Below are positions 62,884-64,000 of a DNA stretch of 64,000 nucleotides, piece after piece. Both the position numbers and the translations under genes were made by a program. A model generated the notes under the pieces. It worked only from the letters and a program-made list of their open reading frames with translations. It was not told where the DNA came from and made no database searches. How positions within the stretch are numbered: position 1 is the stretch's first letter; each line of letters begins with the position of its first letter. Source of the stretch: VRUE01 sp963702035 (GTDB lineage Bacteria; Actinomycetota; Thermoleophilia; Solirubrobacterales; 70-9); contig OY969700.1 in the NCBI GenBank assembly GCA_963702035.1, positions 1,240,001 to 1,304,000 on the forward strand, written 5' to 3'.

Positions 62884-63429
62884 ATGGACCTGAGCTCGAC
62901 CGCCTATGTGATCCTCGGCATGGTCAGCCGCGAACCGCGCTCGGGCTACGAGATCAAAGCGATGGTCGACAAGACGACCCGCTTCTTCTGGGCGGCCAGC
63001 TACGGCCAGATCTATCCCGAGCTGAAACGGCTCTCCGAGGCCGGGCTGGTCGAGGGCATCGACGCCTCTCGCGGCGACCGTAAGCGCACGGTGTACGCGA
63101 TCACCGCCGACGGCGAGGCGGAGCTCAAGGACTGGCTGCGCAAGCCCCCGGAGACGTCTGAGATGCGCGAAGAAGGCCTGTTGAAACTCTTCTTCTCCGG
63201 CGCGCTGAAGCCCGCCGAGGCGGTCGAGACGCTGCGCTCGATGCGCTCGATGCGGCTCGAGCTGAGCGAGCGGCTGCGCTCGATGGAGGCGGAAAAGGCC
63301 GCCATCGAGGACCCCTTCCCGCCGATGGTGTTGCGGGCGGGGATCGAGTTCAACGAGTGGTTCGCCGGGTGGTGCGAGCGGATGGAATCCCAGCTGCTCG
63401 AGCCGGCGCAAGAGAAAAGGAGCAGCTGA
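62884..63429 (+). CDS. PadR-family transcriptional regulator
   Basis: 181 aa. N-terminal winged helix (VILGMVSREPRSGYEIKAMV, in part, YPELKRLSEAGLVEGIDASRG, RTVYAITADGEAELKDWL) and a C-terminal dimerisation helix bundle (ETLRSMRSMRLELSERLRSM). PadR proteins repress nearby transporter genes until they bind an inducer. The stop overlaps the MMPL start (TGATG), so repressor and transporter are one operon. Confidence 0.93.
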   Translation: MDLSSTAYVILGMVSREPRSGYEIKAMVDKTTRFFWAASYGQIYPELKRLSEAGLVEGIDASRGDRKRTVYAITADGEAELKDWLRKPPETSEMREEGLLKLFFSGALKPAEAVETLRSMRSMRLELSERLRSMEAEKAAIEDPFPPMVLRAGIEFNEWFAGWCERMESQLLEPAQEKRSS

Positions 63430-64000
63430 TGTTCGACTCACTCGCACGCCTCGCCGACGGTCACGCCCTCCGGATCGGTCTGATCGCGATCGCCCTCTTC
63501 CTGCTCGCCGGCGCGCTGGGCGGCTCGGTCGCCTCGCGGCTCGACCCCTACGGCGCCGACGATCCCGCCACCGAGGCCGTGAAGGCGAGGGAACAGTTGA
63601 AGGACGCGGGCCTGCGCATTCCCGCCGTGATGGTCGTCGCCACCGACGCGCCGGTGGCCACGCCGGCGACCCGCGGCCGGATCGCCCGGCTCGAACGCGA
63701 GCTGCGCGCCCGCGGCGACGTCGCCTCGGTCAGCGGCTTCTACACCACGCACTCGCGCGACTTCGTCTCCCGTGACGGTCGCTCGACCTACCTCGCGGTG
63801 GCGCTGAAACCGACCGACGACAAGAAGTGGCAGGAAGCGGGCGCCGACATCGCCGACAGCCTCGCGGGCCGCCCCGACATCCTCGTCGGCGGCGCCGCGG
63901 TCGCCCAGGAGCAGGTCAACAAGCAGGTCGAGGAAGACCTGCGCAAAGCCGAGATGCTCGCCTTCCCGCTGCTCTTCCTGCTCTCCTTCGTCTTCTTCCG
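63429..64000 (+). CDS. MMPL-family transporter, N-terminal part (cut by window edge)
   Basis: First 190 residues only. TM1 is at about 16-34 (GLIAIALFLLAGALGGSVAS), followed by the first extracytoplasmic domain (DDPATEAVKAREQLKDAGLR, in part) and the start of TM2 (AFPLLFLLSFVFFR) at the window end. It is the third MMPL-type gene in the window and is coupled to padR. Confidence 0.85.
   Translation, partial: MFDSLARLADGHALRIGLIAIALFLLAGALGGSVASRLDPYGADDPATEAVKAREQLKDAGLRIPAVMVVATDAPVATPATRGRIARLERELRARGDVASVSGFYTTHSRDFVSRDGRSTYLAVALKPTDDKKWQEAGADIADSLAGRPDILVGGAAVAQEQVNKQVEEDLRKAEMLAFPLLFLLSFVFF

Overview
The window is GC-rich (roughly two-thirds G+C by eye), densely coded on both strands and carries an actinobacterial-type integration host factor (mIHF), many GTG/TTG starts and a type E (SdhABE) succinate dehydrogenase. 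Together these point to a deep-branching actinobacterium. A member of the Thermoleophilia/Solirubrobacterales is my best inference, but no rRNA or other phylogenetic marker is present to prove it. I saw no tRNA, rRNA or CRISPR array.

Layout. 0-5 kb: a GNAT-fold acyltransferase divergent from an alpha-oxoamine synthase (possible sphingoid-lipid pair), mIHF and two small hypothetical genes. 5-11 kb: a minus-strand cluster for lipid or envelope transport (MlaE-MlaE-MlaF ABC transporter, MMPL/RND exporter, membrane thioredoxin-like protein, B3/4 protein). 11-16 kb: two exported lipoproteins, an aldehyde dehydrogenase and an FMN alpha-hydroxyacid oxidase. 16-22.5 kb: metG-rsmI-ROK kinase, LCP ligase, FmdB and glycyl-tRNA synthetase. 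22.5-24.5 kb: nucleotidyltransferase module, a decayed HTH gene, FKBP and PRC-barrel protein. 24.6-32 kb: acyl-CoA ligase, an R2-like/SCP2 fusion, an amidase and a second MMPL exporter. 32-33 kb: an AT-richer island with a Panacea-type toxin-antitoxin candidate and an Xre remnant, then tetR. 34-38.9 kb: glycosyltransferase-lon-hsp20. 39-42.4 kb: fatty-acid hydroxylase, PucR regulator, desaturase, AT-hook protein. 42.5-53.2 kb: central metabolism (mdh, icd, sdhABE) with an acyl-CoA dehydrogenase and two peptidases. 53-55 kb: AAA ATPase and VapBC. 55-58.8 kb: antiporter, asd, lysC. 58.9-62.7 kb: a mobile or decaying island (frameshifted winged-helix gene, HEPN-like protein, scrambled IS1595 transposase, small ORFs). 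62.8-64 kb: padR-MMPL operon running off the window.

The most striking feature is not a gene. The window holds a set of long (about 80-150 bp) palindromic elements. Each has a near-perfect outer stem of 9-25 bp around a family-specific core. One family (six copies) shows compensatory changes in its stem, and five of its six copies lie in the sense orientation 0-30 nt after, or overlapping, a stop codon. Related palindromes sit in frame inside three coding regions (two MMPL exporters and an M28 peptidase). A second dispersed signal is a bipartite operator, CTTCT-N3/4-AGAAG plus GTGAGC-N2-GCTCAC, found upstream of two MMPL units and at two further places. It suggests a shared exporter regulon.
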